From assembly GCF_027886425.1 (NCBI RefSeq), contig NZ_CP115671.1:124001-188000 (forward strand): a DNA stretch of 64,000 bases. The letters run 5' to 3'. The first letter of the stretch is position 1. Each line of letters opens with the position of its first letter. Origin of the DNA: Brevundimonas vesicularis (GTDB lineage: Bacteria > Pseudomonadota > Alphaproteobacteria > Caulobacterales > Caulobacteraceae). Made by a program: the position numbers and the translations under genes. Positions 25,760 to 34,499 of the stretch are shown here, one piece after another. Below the pieces are notes generated by a model. That model was not told the DNA's origin. It worked only from the letters and a program-made list of their open reading frames with translations, and did not search any database.

Positions 25760-27406
25760 ATGCTCCACGCCCTCCCCGCTGTTTCCATCCTGGCCCTGAT
25801 GATGGCCTCCTCGCCCGCCCTGGCGCAGGAGACGGCGCCGAACATCGACGCCTCGCGGATGAATGAGTCGGTCAGGGTTCTGGCGTCGGACGATTTCGAA
25901 GGCCGCGCCCCCGCCTCGGCCGGCGAGGAAAAGACCGTCGCCTGGCTCGTCGAACAGTTCAAGGCCGCGGGGGCCGAGGGCGGCGGGCCGGACGGCGCCT
26001 TCGTCCAGGTCGCCCATCTGTCACGCACGCGCCAGGACGGTCCGGCGACCGTCGCCGCGACCGTCGGCGGCAAGACCATCAGCCTGGAGCGCGGTCCCGA
26101 CGTTCTGGTGTCCAGCGACCGTCCGACCAACCACATCACGGTGACCGCCGCGCCCGTGGTCTTCGTCGGCTACGGCGCCACGGCGCCCGAGCGCCAGTGA
26201 GACGATTTCAAGGACGTGGACGTGCGCGGCAAGGTCATCGTCGTCCTGGTCAACGATCCCGACTTCCAGGCGCCCGACGGCGATCCGGTCGCGGGCAAGT
26301 TCGACGGAAACGCCATGACCTTCTATGGCCGCTGGACCTACAAGTTCCAGGAGGCGGGTCGTCGCGGCGCGGCGGGGGTGCTGGTGGTGCATGAGACAGC
26401 CGGAGCCGGCTATCCTTGGTCCACGCTACAGAACTCATCGGCCGCGCCCAAGTTCGACATCGTGCGCGCCAACCCCGACGCCGAGCGCGCGGCGTTCCAG
26501 GGCTGGATCCAGCGCGCCAAGGTGGAAGAGCTGTTCACCGCCGCCGGCCTGGATTTCGCCGCCCTGAAGGACAGCGCGCGCAGCGCCGATTTCAAGCCCT
26601 TCGTCCTGCCCGGCCTGACGATGAGCGTCGATTTCGGCCAGATCGCCGACAAGGTGGAGACCAAGAACGTCATCGCCCGCGTACCCGGCTCCGAACGCCC
26701 GGACGAGACCGTCATGTACGGCGCCCACTGGGACGGCTACGGCGTCGGCACGCCGAACGCCCAGGGCGACAAGATCTATAATGCGGCGGTGGACAATGCG
26801 ACCGGCGTCGCGGCCCTGCTGGAACTGGCCCACGCCTTCGCCGAGGGTCCACCTCCGAAACGATCGGTCGTCTTCGCCGCCTGGTCGGGAGAGGAGGCGG
26901 GCCTCTTGGGCTCAACCTATTACGCCGCCAATCCCGTCTGGCCGCTGGAGACCACGGTCGCGAACATCAACGTCGACAGCCTGCTGCCGGGCACGGAGAT
27001 CGACCCCAACGTCGTCGTCATCGGCAAGGGCAAGAACCAGCTGGACGACGTGCTAGCGCGCCACGCGACCCAGGCCGGCCGCACCCTGATCGCCGATCCG
27101 GCGCCCCAGGCCGGCGCCTTCTATCGCTCCGACCACTTCCCCCTAGCGCTGAAGGGTGTGCCAGCCCTGTTCCCGGCGGCGGGCTTCACCGGCGCCAGCG
27201 CGTCCAGCCGTGACTACGTCCAGAACCGTTATCATCAGCCCACGGACGAATGGGATTCGACCTGGACGATGGACGCCGCCGCCGCCGATGTCGCCCTGAT
27301 CTACGCCGTTGGTCGCGAGCTGGCGGACGGCGATCAGTGGCCGGAGTGGAACGCGGGCGCCGAGTTCGGCCCGGCGCGCGATACCTCGAGAGCGTCGCGG
27401 CGCTAG
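25760..27406 (+). pseudogene. M28 zinc aminopeptidase interrupted by one in-frame stop
   Basis: The frame encodes a secreted M28 peptidase of 548 residues if one codon is ignored. A signal peptide (MLHALPAVSILALMMASSPA) is followed by a PA-domain-containing region and the peptidase domain. A TGA at 26198-26200 (codon 147) interrupts it; the frame is unchanged on both sides, reading APERQ, stop, DDFKDVDVRGK. Relatives typically have Trp here, so TGG to TGA is the simplest change. All zinc-site motifs downstream look intact (YGAHWDGYG, AAVDNATG, WSGEEAG, NVDS, RSDHFP). It could be a recent pseudogene, a sequencing error or, less likely, a read-through gene. The 3' end overlaps the divL stop by three bases. 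Confidence 0.85.
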
Positions 27407-29724
27407 AGTTCCAGCTGAAGCTCGGGCGCGGCGGCGGTGGTCGCGGCGCCCAGCGGCAGATGCAGGATGAAGGCGGCGCCCTTGCCCGGTTCGCTTTCGA
27501 CCTCGGCCCAGCCGCCGTGCAGTTCGACCAGGGCCTTGACCAGGGCCAGACCGACGCCCGGACCGCCCCTCTCGCGCCGCACGAAGCGGTCGAAGACGTG
27601 GGCCTGCAGGTGATAGGGGATTCCGCGCCCGGTGTCGGACACCGTCAGGCGGATTTCGGACGGGCCCGTCTCCGCCTTCAGCTCCACCGCCCCACCTTCG
27701 GACACGGCGCGCGCCGCATTCTCCAGCAGATGATCCAGCGCCTGGCCGATGCGGTGTTCGTCGGCGCGGATGGGTTTGAGATCGGCGGGACAGGACACGG
27801 TCAGGGTGGCGCCGCGTCCCTCGACCCGCGCCCGGACCTTTTCGGCGGCCTGGCTCAGCAGGTCGCAGACCCGCAGATCGCCCAGCGACAGCTCCATCTC
27901 GCCGGCGTCGATCTGGGCCATATCCAACACGTCGTCGATGGAGCGGGCCAGCTGGCTGGCGGCGATGCGGATGGCGCCTGCGTGCTGGCGGCTGCGCTCC
28001 GGCAGCTCGCCCATCGTCTCCAGCAGTTCGGAATAGCCGACGATGGTCGTCAGCGGCGTGCGCAGCTCATAAGAGACGCTGCCCACGAACTCGCGCTTCA
28101 GCGCCTGGCTTTCGGCGAGGGCCTGTTCGCGCTGCACCAATGCCTGCTCCAGCCCGCGTCGCGCGGTCACGTCCGAGAAGGCGACCAGGGTCGCGCCGTC
28201 CGGCAGGGGGCGGGTCTGCCAGGCGGCGACGCGACCGTCTACCGTCCGGCCCTCGCCGGAAATGGCGACGCGGCTTTCGGGGTCGGGATCGGCGACGCGC
28301 GCCTTCAGCCCCAGCCACAGGGCGGGATCAGGCAGCACGGCCTTGCACAGTTCGGCCAGGGCGTCGAAGTCCGAGGCCGTCGCGATCTTGTCCGCTGACA
28401 GGTTCCAGAAGGTCTCGAACGCCTCATTGTGCAGCCGCAGTCGGCCGTCCGAGCCGAACACCGCGACCGCGTCGTTCAGCTTGTCCAGCGTCGCGCGCTG
28501 GACCTGGATCTGGGCGTTGAAGCGGCTGCGCAGCTTCAGCTCGTCGGTGATGTCCGAGAAGATCAGCAGAATGCCGCCCAGCGGGTGCGGCTGGCGCACG
28601 ACGCGCAAAGTGCGCCCGTCCGGCAGGGACCAGCTGTCGTCCGGCGAGGCCTCCGACGCGCCATAGAACTCAAGCTCGCGCGCCTTCCAGCCGGCGTAGT
28701 CGACGACCTCGGGCAGGCTGCGACGCTGGCGCAGACGATCCAGCAGCTCGGCATGGGTCGGACGTTCGTCCAGCCAGGCCGCGTCGATGTCGAACAGGGT
28801 CTGGAAGGCGGTGTTGTGGAAGGCCAGCCGCTTCTGCGGACCGAAGATGGCCACGGCGTCGGCCAGGTGGTTCAGCGTCTCGTCATGGGCGTCGACGTGG
28901 CGGCGCAGGGTGTCGCGCGTCTCTTCCGCCTCGGTCACCTCGATGGCGAAGGCGGTGACGGCGCCGCCGCCCGCTGGCTCGGCGATGATGCGCCAGGCGC
29001 GCCGCGCGCCCCCGCCGGTCGTCCAGCGGAAGCCCTCCTGTCGCACGCCCAGCCGCGCGGCCTCGGCGACCAGGGCGTCGGCGCCCCGGTCGAAGGACGC
29101 GCCCTTTTCGACGGCGTCGTCGATGCTTTCGGCATTGGTTTCGTTCAGCCAGGCGCGGTTGGCCCAGGCCAGTTTGCCGGTCCCGTCCACGACCCACGTA
29201 GGCGTCGGCGAGGCGTCGCCCAGCAGGGCCAGGCCGCTTTCGGTCGCATCCGCCCCGGTCAAGGTGAAGCGCGACGCGGGCGACAGCCGCAGCCAGGCCG
29301 AACCGCCCGCAACCCGCCCCTCGATCCGCCAGGGCTCCACATCGTCCAGCGCGACCAGACCTTCGAACGCCTGACCTTCGTGAACCAGGGCGTCGATCAG
29401 GGCGCCGTGGGTGATGCGGAGCTTGTTCAGGACGGCGGCGCCGGCCTCTGCGTCTTCACCCGCCAGCCGCGCGATCAGTTCGGCCGAACCGATCGGAAGA
29501 CCGGCGGCCTGCCCGTCCGGCGTCAGGGCCAGGCTGACGTCGTCGAAGGCGCGCAGCATGGCGTCATGGCGGCTGAGGTCGGCCAGGGCCTCGACCCGCT
29601 CGCGCTCGGCGGCGACGGCGGTCTCATGCAACCGCCCACGCAGCAGCAAGGCCCAGGCGCTGACGGCCATGGCCAGTCCGGCTGCGCCCGCTGTGGCGAC
29701 ATAGGCGATGTCGGCCTCGGCCAT
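27403..29724 (-). CDS. divL: Cell-cycle pseudokinase DivL (tyrosine in place of the phospho-accepting histidine)
   Basis: A 773-residue membrane-anchored, multi-PAS histidine-kinase-like protein. A transmembrane segment lies at 8-29, PAS-like regions at roughly 50-155, 165-265, 285-395 and 410-520, the dimerisation box at 546-562 and an ATPase domain to 760 (HLLENAARAV, DTGRGIPYH, GPGVGLALVKALVELHGG). The H-box reads GSVSYELRTPL: Tyr552 (codon TAT at 28071-28069) replaces histidine. Caulobacter DivL, 769 residues, has Tyr550 there and controls CckA and so CtrA according to DivK phosphorylation. Length, architecture and this residue make the assignment strong. Two GANTC (CcrM) sites lie just upstream. 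Confidence 0.93.
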   Translation of the reverse strand: MAEADIAYVATAGAAGLAMAVSAWALLLRGRLHETAVAAERERVEALADLSRHDAMLRAFDDVSLALTPDGQAAGLPIGSAELIARLAGEDAEAGAAVLNKLRITHGALIDALVHEGQAFEGLVALDDVEPWRIEGRVAGGSAWLRLSPASRFTLTGADATESGLALLGDASPTPTWVVDGTGKLAWANRAWLNETNAESIDDAVEKGASFDRGADALVAEAARLGVRQEGFRWTTGGGARRAWRIIAEPAGGGAVTAFAIEVTEAEETRDTLRRHVDAHDETLNHLADAVAIFGPQKRLAFHNTAFQTLFDIDAAWLDERPTHAELLDRLRQRRSLPEVVDYAGWKARELEFYGASEASPDDSWSLPDGRTLRVVRQPHPLGGILLIFSDITDELKLRSRFNAQIQVQRATLDKLNDAVAVFGSDGRLRLHNEAFETFWNLSADKIATASDFDALAELCKAVLPDPALWLGLKARVADPDPESRVAISGEGRTVDGRVAAWQTRPLPDGATLVAFSDVTARRGLEQALVQREQALAESQALKREFVGSVSYELRTPLTTIVGYSELLETMGELPERSRQHAGAIRIAASQLARSIDDVLDMAQIDAGEMELSLGDLRVCDLLSQAAEKVRARVEGRGATLTVSCPADLKPIRADEHRIGQALDHLLENAARAVSEGGAVELKAETGPSEIRLTVSDTGRGIPYHLQAHVFDRFVRRERGGPGVGLALVKALVELHGGWAEVESEPGKGAAFILHLPLGAATTAAAPELQLEL

Positions 29725-29740
29725 TCGTGTCCCTGGAGAA

Positions 29741-29758
29741 GAGTCTCAGCCCCGATTC
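29741..29758. promoter_or_regulatory. Two GANTC sites upstream of divL
   Basis: GAGTC at 29741-29745 and GATTC at 29754-29758 lie 17 to 34 bases upstream of the divL start. GANTC is the target of the CcrM methyltransferase and, with GcrA, marks cell-cycle promoters in Caulobacter. No measurement supports use here. Confidence 0.4.
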
Positions 29759-29854
29759 GCTAACCATACTCCAAGCGCGCGAAAAAGCGGCAGTCTCGTG
29801 ATCGCGTCATCGCGCCCCGTTGCGGCAGGGCGTCGGGGCGGCGATATCGCGGGC

Positions 29855-30253
29855 ATGACCGACCCGATCGCCCCCTCCCTCGATGACTTCGCCCGCCTGG
29901 CTCAGGAGGCGTTCGACGCCCTGCCCGGACCGTTCAAGCAGGCGGCGGGCGAGGTGGTCATCCGCATCGACGACTTCGCCGACGAGGCGACGCTGGCGGA
30001 GATGGAGATCGAGGATCCGTTCGAGCTGACGGGCCTGTATCATGGCGTGGACATCGGCCGGCGCGACAGCCTGGGCCCGGCGGCCGAGCCGTCGCGGGTC
30101 TTCCTCTATCGGCGTCCCATCCTGGACGAGTGGTGCGAGCGCGGCGACGTGGGGATCGGCGAACTGATCGCCCACGTCCTGATCCACGAGATCGGCCATC
30201 ACCTGGGTCTGACCGACGACGACATCCACGCCATCGAGGACGACGCGGACTGA
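29855..30253 (+). CDS. Small zincin-like metallopeptidase family protein (PF06262 type)
   Basis: A 132-residue single-domain protein with a zincin motif HVLIHEIGHHLGLTDDDIH near residue 108, giving HExxH plus the downstream Asp ligand typical of PF06262 minimal metalloproteases. The N-terminal part (FARLAQEAFDALPGPFKQAA) is the usual helix of the family. No signal peptide, so probably cytoplasmic. The start ATG at 29855 fits the family; the open frame extends upstream to 29708 without support. Substrates are unknown. Divergent from divL and convergent with marC. Confidence 0.85.
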   Translation: MTDPIAPSLDDFARLAQEAFDALPGPFKQAAGEVVIRIDDFADEATLAEMEIEDPFELTGLYHGVDIGRRDSLGPAAEPSRVFLYRRPILDEWCERGDVGIGELIAHVLIHEIGHHLGLTDDDIHAIEDDAD

Positions 30254-30260
30254 ACCCGGC

Positions 30261-30956
30261 CTATTTGGTCGCCGGATAGGGCGTCGTCACCGCGCCGGAG
30301 ATCATGCCGGGAATGGCCTCGCCCAGGCCCAGCAGGATGAACTGGATTGCCAGGGCGCACAGGATCAGCCCCAGCACCTTGACGATGATCGCCATGCCGA
30401 CCTCGCCCAGCAGGCGGCTGAGCGACCCGGTCAGGGCGAAACAGACGAAGGAGACGGCGCAGGCCGCCGCGATCGCCACCAGTGAGCCCATGGTCCCGGC
30501 GTAGCCCAGCTTGGCCGCCTCGCCCGCCTGGATGATGACCGCCGAGATGGCGCCGGGGCCGATCATCAGCGGGATGGCGAAGGGCACGACCAGGCGCTGG
30601 AAACGTCGGCGGGCATAGCCTCGCACGTCCTTGGAATCGGCCAGCGCATCCTTGTCGGCGAACATGGCCAGGAAGTCGCCGCGCGCCATGTCAAGCCCAA
30701 GGAACAGCAGAAGTATGCCGCCCGCGATGCGGAACGCCGCCAGCGAAATGCCGAAGAACTGCAACAGGCCCAGACCCGTGAACAGGAAGAAGGCCAGGAA
30801 AACGGCGGCGAAGGCGCAGATCAGGGCCGAGACCGAAATCCGCTGACGCAGGGTCGCCCCGGCCGTCGCGGCGGCGAAGATCGGCAGATTGCCGATCGGG
30901 TCCAGCAGGGCGAACAGGGTCACGAACAGGTTGACACCTAAATCGACTGCGTTCAT
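30261..30956 (-). CDS. MarC family integral membrane protein
   Basis: A 231-residue protein with about six transmembrane helices. Family signatures are VTLFALLDPIGNLPIFAAAT near the N-terminus, FRIAGGILLLFLGLDMARGD, and FAIPLMIGPGAISAVIIQAG in the middle. MarC proteins were named from the E. coli mar locus but have no proven transport or resistance role. It is monocistronic here, divergent from pyrF with an 83-base gap. Confidence 0.9.
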   Translation of the reverse strand: MNAVDLGVNLFVTLFALLDPIGNLPIFAAATAGATLRQRISVSALICAFAAVFLAFFLFTGLGLLQFFGISLAAFRIAGGILLLFLGLDMARGDFLAMFADKDALADSKDVRGYARRRFQRLVVPFAIPLMIGPGAISAVIIQAGEAAKLGYAGTMGSLVAIAAACAVSFVCFALTGSLSRLLGEVGMAIIVKVLGLILCALAIQFILLGLGEAIPGMISGAVTTPYPATK

Positions 30957-31039
30957 CGCCTGCCCTCGCCCTCAATCCATCACGCCGCCCTGCCGACGCG
31001 CCCTCGTGTCCGGCATAGCCGCTCAGCGCGAGTCCGTCG

Positions 31040-31768
31040 ATGACCGATCCCCAAACCCCCTCCGATCGTGCGCCCGACGAGCGGATCATCTGCGCCCTGG
31101 ACGTCCCGACGACGGCCGAGGCGGCCGCTCTGGCCGAGCGGATCGGCGACGCGATCGGCTTCTATAAGGTCGGACTGCAACTGTTCGCGGTCGACGGCAT
31201 GGCGCTGGCGCGTGAGCTGAAGGCGCAGGGGCGAAAGATCTTCCTGGACTGGAAACTGCACGACATCGGCGCGACCGTGGAGAAGGCGACGGCCAATCTG
31301 GCGGGCGCGGATTGCGACCTGCTGACGGTCCATGCGCGGCCCCAGGTCATGGCGGCGGCGGCGCGCGGCGCGGCGGGTTCGAAGATGAAGGTGCTGGGGG
31401 TTACGGTCCTGACCAGCCTGACGGCCGAGGACCTGTCCGCCGACGACCACAGCCTGTCGCCGGCCGATCTGGTCGAGCGGCGCGTGCGTCAGGCGCTGGA
31501 GGCCGGGATCGACGGCGTCGTCTCCAGCCCGCATGAGGCGGCGCGTGCCCGGGCTCTGGCGGACGAAGCGGGCCGGCCCGACTTCCTGATCGTCACGCCC
31601 GGCGTGCGACCCGTCGGCGCCGCACTGGACGATCAGGCGCGGGCGGCGACGCCCGAGGCGGCGCTTCAGGCCGGCGCGACCCATCTGGTCATCGGTCGGC
31701 CGATCACGGCGTCAAGCGATCCACGCGCGGAGGCGCAACAGATCGCACAGCAGATCGCCCTGATCTGA
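31040..31768 (+). CDS. pyrF: Orotidine 5'-phosphate decarboxylase PyrF
   Basis: A 242-residue TIM-barrel enzyme that decarboxylates OMP to UMP, the last step of de novo pyrimidine synthesis. The catalytic Asp-Lys-Asp array is in IFLDWKLHDIGATV near residue 75; the N-terminal ICALDVPTTAEA and FYKVGLQLF, and the phosphate-binding TPGVRP and GATHLVIGRPIT, complete the site. The first 15 residues are a non-conserved extension. A single gene, convergent with the repeat-protein gene. Confidence 0.95.
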   Translation: MTDPQTPSDRAPDERIICALDVPTTAEAAALAERIGDAIGFYKVGLQLFAVDGMALARELKAQGRKIFLDWKLHDIGATVEKATANLAGADCDLLTVHARPQVMAAAARGAAGSKMKVLGVTVLTSLTAEDLSADDHSLSPADLVERRVRQALEAGIDGVVSSPHEAARARALADEAGRPDFLIVTPGVRPVGAALDDQARAATPEAALQAGATHLVIGRPITASSDPRAEAQQIAQQIALI

Positions 31769-31816
31769 GACAGACCAGGGCGACCGTTCGTCTTCGGTTA
31801 TTTTGGCGCGAGGCGA

Positions 31817-32971
31817 TCAGCCGCGCTCGCCCGGCTCCTGGGCGTAGCCGTGACGCGGCGGAGCGTGGGGCGCGGGCGCCTCGGGCGGCGGCAGGTCGCC
31901 GTAGTAGCCCGACGGCGGCGGTGGGGGCGGAGGCGGCGGCGGGGCCGTGTTCACTTCCGGCGGCGCGACATAGACCTGGGCGGGGGCCACATTGACCGGC
32001 GCGGACTGCACATAGACCGGCGACTGATCGACATAGACCGGGCCGCCGACCTCGACCTGGGCGGGCGCGACATTGACCTGGGCCGGGGCGACCTGGATGT
32101 GTTGCGGGCCGATGTTGACGGGCGCCGACTGCACATAGACCGGGGCCTGATCGACATAGACGGGCGGGCCGACATCGACCTGGGCCGGGGCCAGGTTCAC
32201 CTGCGACGGAGCCACTTGGACGCGCTGAGGCCCGATGTTCACCGGCGGCGCCTGCACATAGATGGGCGGCTGTTCGATATAGGTGGGCGGTCCCATCTCG
32301 ATCTGGGGCGGGGCCATGCTGACCTGCGAAGGCCCGACATAGATGCGCTGCGGCGCGATCTGGACGGGCGGCGCCTGGACATACACCGGCGGCTGATCGA
32401 CGTAGCTCTGCTCGTAACGCTGCTCATAGCGGTGTTCGTAGCGAACCGGCGGGCGAACGGGCGGACGGCAGTTGCAGTCGACCGGACGGCCCGGATACGG
32501 ACGCCAGCCGATGTAGTCACGGCCGAACCCATAGACCGGATAGCCGACCGGAGCGCTGACCGGAGGACGACCGACCAGAACCGAGGTCGCGCTGACGCCG
32601 CCGACATAGCCGCCGCCGTAGTAGCCGTCGGAATAGCCGCCGCTTCCGACATAGGTCGTGCCGCCGCCGACATAGCCGCGCTGGAAGCTGGACGCGCTGG
32701 AATAGGACCGGGCGCTGCTCGCCGAATAGCTTGAGGCGCTCGCATAGGCGTTGGCGTTGGCGTAGGCGCCGCCGTTCACGTTCACATTGACGTTGTGGTT
32801 GGCGTTGTAGTTGCCGCCGCCATAGTGACCGCCGCCGCCGCATCCCCCACCGCAGCCGCCGCCGGGATGGCCGCCGCCATAACCCCCGTGACCGGGACCA
32901 CCGGCCAAAGCGGGCGCTGCGGAGAGCAGCAGAGCCGCCGACGCGGCGGTAAGTATCGACTGTATCGTCAC
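31817..32971 (-). CDS. Secreted repeat protein with four 41-residue Pro/Val repeats, unknown function
   Basis: A 384-residue exported protein I cannot match to a named family. A signal peptide ends near ALA (23). Then come a Gly-rich segment with four cysteines split into two close pairs by sequence (24-54), an Asn/Val/Ala alternating tract (NVNVNVN), a Ser/Tyr/Ala tract (78-98), and a Tyr/Gly/Arg region with CNC. Residues 192 to about 345 hold three full 41-residue repeats and one partial, each about five heptads of the form xxVxVxP plus a hexad. A Pro run (about ten residues) and Pro-rich tail follow. GTG at 32971 is preceded by AGAGGAG, better than a TTG at 33007. A CtrA box lies 53 bases upstream. 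Likely surface or stalk-type structural protein; function unknown. Confidence 0.8.
   Translation of the reverse strand: MTIQSILTAASAALLLSAAPALAGGPGHGGYGGGHPGGGCGGGCGGGGHYGGGNYNANHNVNVNVNGGAYANANAYASASSYSASSARSYSSASSFQRGYVGGGTTYVGSGGYSDGYYGGGYVGGVSATSVLVGRPPVSAPVGYPVYGFGRDYIGWRPYPGRPVDCNCRPPVRPPVRYEHRYEQRYEQSYVDQPPVYVQAPPVQIAPQRIYVGPSQVSMAPPQIEMGPPTYIEQPPIYVQAPPVNIGPQRVQVAPSQVNLAPAQVDVGPPVYVDQAPVYVQSAPVNIGPQHIQVAPAQVNVAPAQVEVGGPVYVDQSPVYVQSAPVNVAPAQVYVAPPEVNTAPPPPPPPPPPSGYYGDLPPPEAPAPHAPPRHGYAQEPGERG
31936..32398. repeat. Tandem 123-bp coding repeats (3.8 copies)
   Basis: Unit boundaries, following the protein repeats, are 32398-32276, 32275-32153, 32152-32030 and 32029 to about 31936. Units 2 and 3 are the most alike, each reading QxPxYVQxxPVNIGPQ early in the unit. 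The period stays at 41 codons without indels, which suggests duplication with selection for register. Recombination between units would change repeat number. Confidence 0.85.
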
Positions 32972-33023
32972 GGGACAGACTCCTCTGAGTTGTCCCGACA
33001 CTGGCAAGTCCGGCGCCTGTTTC

Positions 33024-33039
33024 TTAAGGCGTGGTTAAC
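33024..33039 (-). promoter_or_regulatory. CtrA box upstream of the repeat-protein gene
   Basis: TTAA (33024-33027), seven bases, TTAAC (33035-33039). This matches the full CtrA binding consensus TTAA-N7-TTAA of Caulobacter and is the only such intergenic match I found in the window. It lies 53 bases upstream of the GTG start of the repeat protein. A GACTC (CcrM) site at 32978-32982 lies between the box and the start. Confidence 0.65.
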
Positions 33040-33069
33040 CTTTGCGCCCGTCGCAGCACGCTCGGCGGC

Positions 33070-33327
33070 TTAGAAATCGACCGCCAGACCCTTCTTCTCC
33101 CAATCGCCGAAACGGGTCGGTTCGGGACCGGTCGGACCGCCATATTCTGTGTCCGCCTGAACGGTCGTTTCCGCCGCGCGACGATCCGCCGCTTCCTGAA
33201 GAGCGCGCCGCGCGGCCTCACTGAGCGGCCGTTCAGGCGTGGCGTGGGGCACGCCGGCGTTGAAGACGGGCGCTGCAACCGGCGTTTCGTCGGCGTCATT
33301 CGGCGCGAGGGTGGGATGTTCGGTCAC
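33070..33327 (-). CDS. DUF1674 protein (succinate dehydrogenase assembly factor SdhAF4-like)
   Basis: An 85-residue protein whose C-terminus (GPTGPEPTRFGDWEKKGLAV then DF) is the diagnostic DUF1674 motif shared with mitochondrial Sdh8/SDHAF4, which chaperones flavinylated SdhA during complex II assembly. The N-terminal 55 residues are Ala/Glu-rich and probably disordered. Translation starts at GTG 33327 after a GGGAG binding site. No sdh genes are nearby. It lies upstream of the repeat-protein gene on the same strand, but the intervening CtrA box suggests a separate promoter for that gene. Confidence 0.88.
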   Translation of the reverse strand: MTEHPTLAPNDADETPVAAPVFNAGVPHATPERPLSEAARRALQEAADRRAAETTVQADTEYGGPTGPEPTRFGDWEKKGLAVDF

Positions 33328-33413
33328 AGGGCGGCTCCCTTGAGGCTTGATGCGCCTTCTCTCAAATAGAGGTTCAAGCCCGTGACGCCAGACGGATCGG
33401 GTATGGAACCGCG

Positions 33414-34379
33414 ATGAACCATCTGAAGACCTTCATTCTGTTGGCGGCGATGACGGCCCTGTTCGCAGGGGTCGGCTATCTGATCGGCGGCGCGACCGGC
33501 ATGGCGATCGCCCTGCTGGTCGCGGGCGGGATGAATCTGTTCAGCTACTGGAACGCCGACAAGATCGTGCTGAAGATGTACCGGGCCCAGCCGGTCGACG
33601 AGCATCACCCCAACGCCGTGGTCCGCAACTATGTCGCCGACGTGCGTCAGATGGCCCGCGATGCCGGCCTGCCCCAGCCGCAGGTCGCCATCATCCCCAA
33701 TGATCAGCCCAATGCCTTCGCCACGGGCCGAAACCCCGAGAACGCCGCCGTCTGCGCCACCACCGGCCTACTGGATATGCTGACGCGCGAGGAGGTGCGC
33801 GGGGTGATGGCGCATGAGCTGGCCCATGTGAAGAACCGCGACACCTTGATAATGACGGTGACGGCGACCATCGCGGGCGCCATCGCGGCGCTCGCCAACT
33901 TCGCCCTGTTCTTTGGCGGCAACGACCGCGAGCGGCCGGGCGGCATCATTGGCACAATCGCCCTGATGCTGCTGGCGCCCATGGCCGCCGGTCTGGTGCA
34001 GATGGCCATCAGCCGGGGCCGCGAATATGAGGCCGACCGCGTCGGCGCCGAAATCGCCGGCGATCCCCAGGCCCTGGCTTCGGCCCTGCAGAAGATCGAC
34101 GCCTACGCCCGGCGGATCACCAATCAGACGGCCGAGCGCAATCCAGCCTCGGGTCAGATGTTCATCATCAATCCGCTGGCGGGCCGCGGCGCGGACAATC
34201 TGTTCTCGACCCATCCGGCGACGGGGAACCGCGTCCGGGCCTTGATGGAGCTGGGCGCGAAGATGGGCATCCAGTCCCGCGCCCGAACGCCGGACCTGAC
34301 CCAGCCGCGACCGGCCGCTGGTTTCACGACCACCGGCGTCCCGACTACCCCGACGGAGCCGCGCGGCCCCTGGGGGTGA
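33414..34379 (+). CDS. htpX: Membrane zinc metalloprotease HtpX
   Basis: A 321-residue M48 protease of the inner membrane that degrades misfolded membrane proteins. Two N-terminal transmembrane segments (4-36), a zinc site in GVMAHELAHVKNRD near residue 130, a second hydrophobic pair at about 145-195, and the third ligand in YEADRVGAEIAG near residue 206. Also visible are NAFATGRNPENAAVCATTGL and LFSTHPATGNRVRAL. The C-terminus is a short Pro/Thr-rich tail. Divergent from the DUF1674 gene. Confidence 0.94.
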   Translation: MNHLKTFILLAAMTALFAGVGYLIGGATGMAIALLVAGGMNLFSYWNADKIVLKMYRAQPVDEHHPNAVVRNYVADVRQMARDAGLPQPQVAIIPNDQPNAFATGRNPENAAVCATTGLLDMLTREEVRGVMAHELAHVKNRDTLIMTVTATIAGAIAALANFALFFGGNDRERPGGIIGTIALMLLAPMAAGLVQMAISRGREYEADRVGAEIAGDPQALASALQKIDAYARRITNQTAERNPASGQMFIINPLAGRGADNLFSTHPATGNRVRALMELGAKMGIQSRARTPDLTQPRPAAGFTTTGVPTTPTEPRGPWG

Positions 34380-34499
34380 CGATGCGGGTGAACATGGGGC
34401 TGATCGTCGCGGCCTGAACGCCGTTTGCGGTTTGCACTCCGCGACCGGATCACCTCAGATGCGCCCCTGTTCAGCCATCGGGCTTTCTTGGGGAAATCC

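Noticed and set aside
34379..34499. Gap between htpX and the second M28 peptidase as a hidden gene
   Set aside because: Only 120 bases and the upstream in-frame extension of the peptidase lacks a binding site or signal peptide; no other coding sign.
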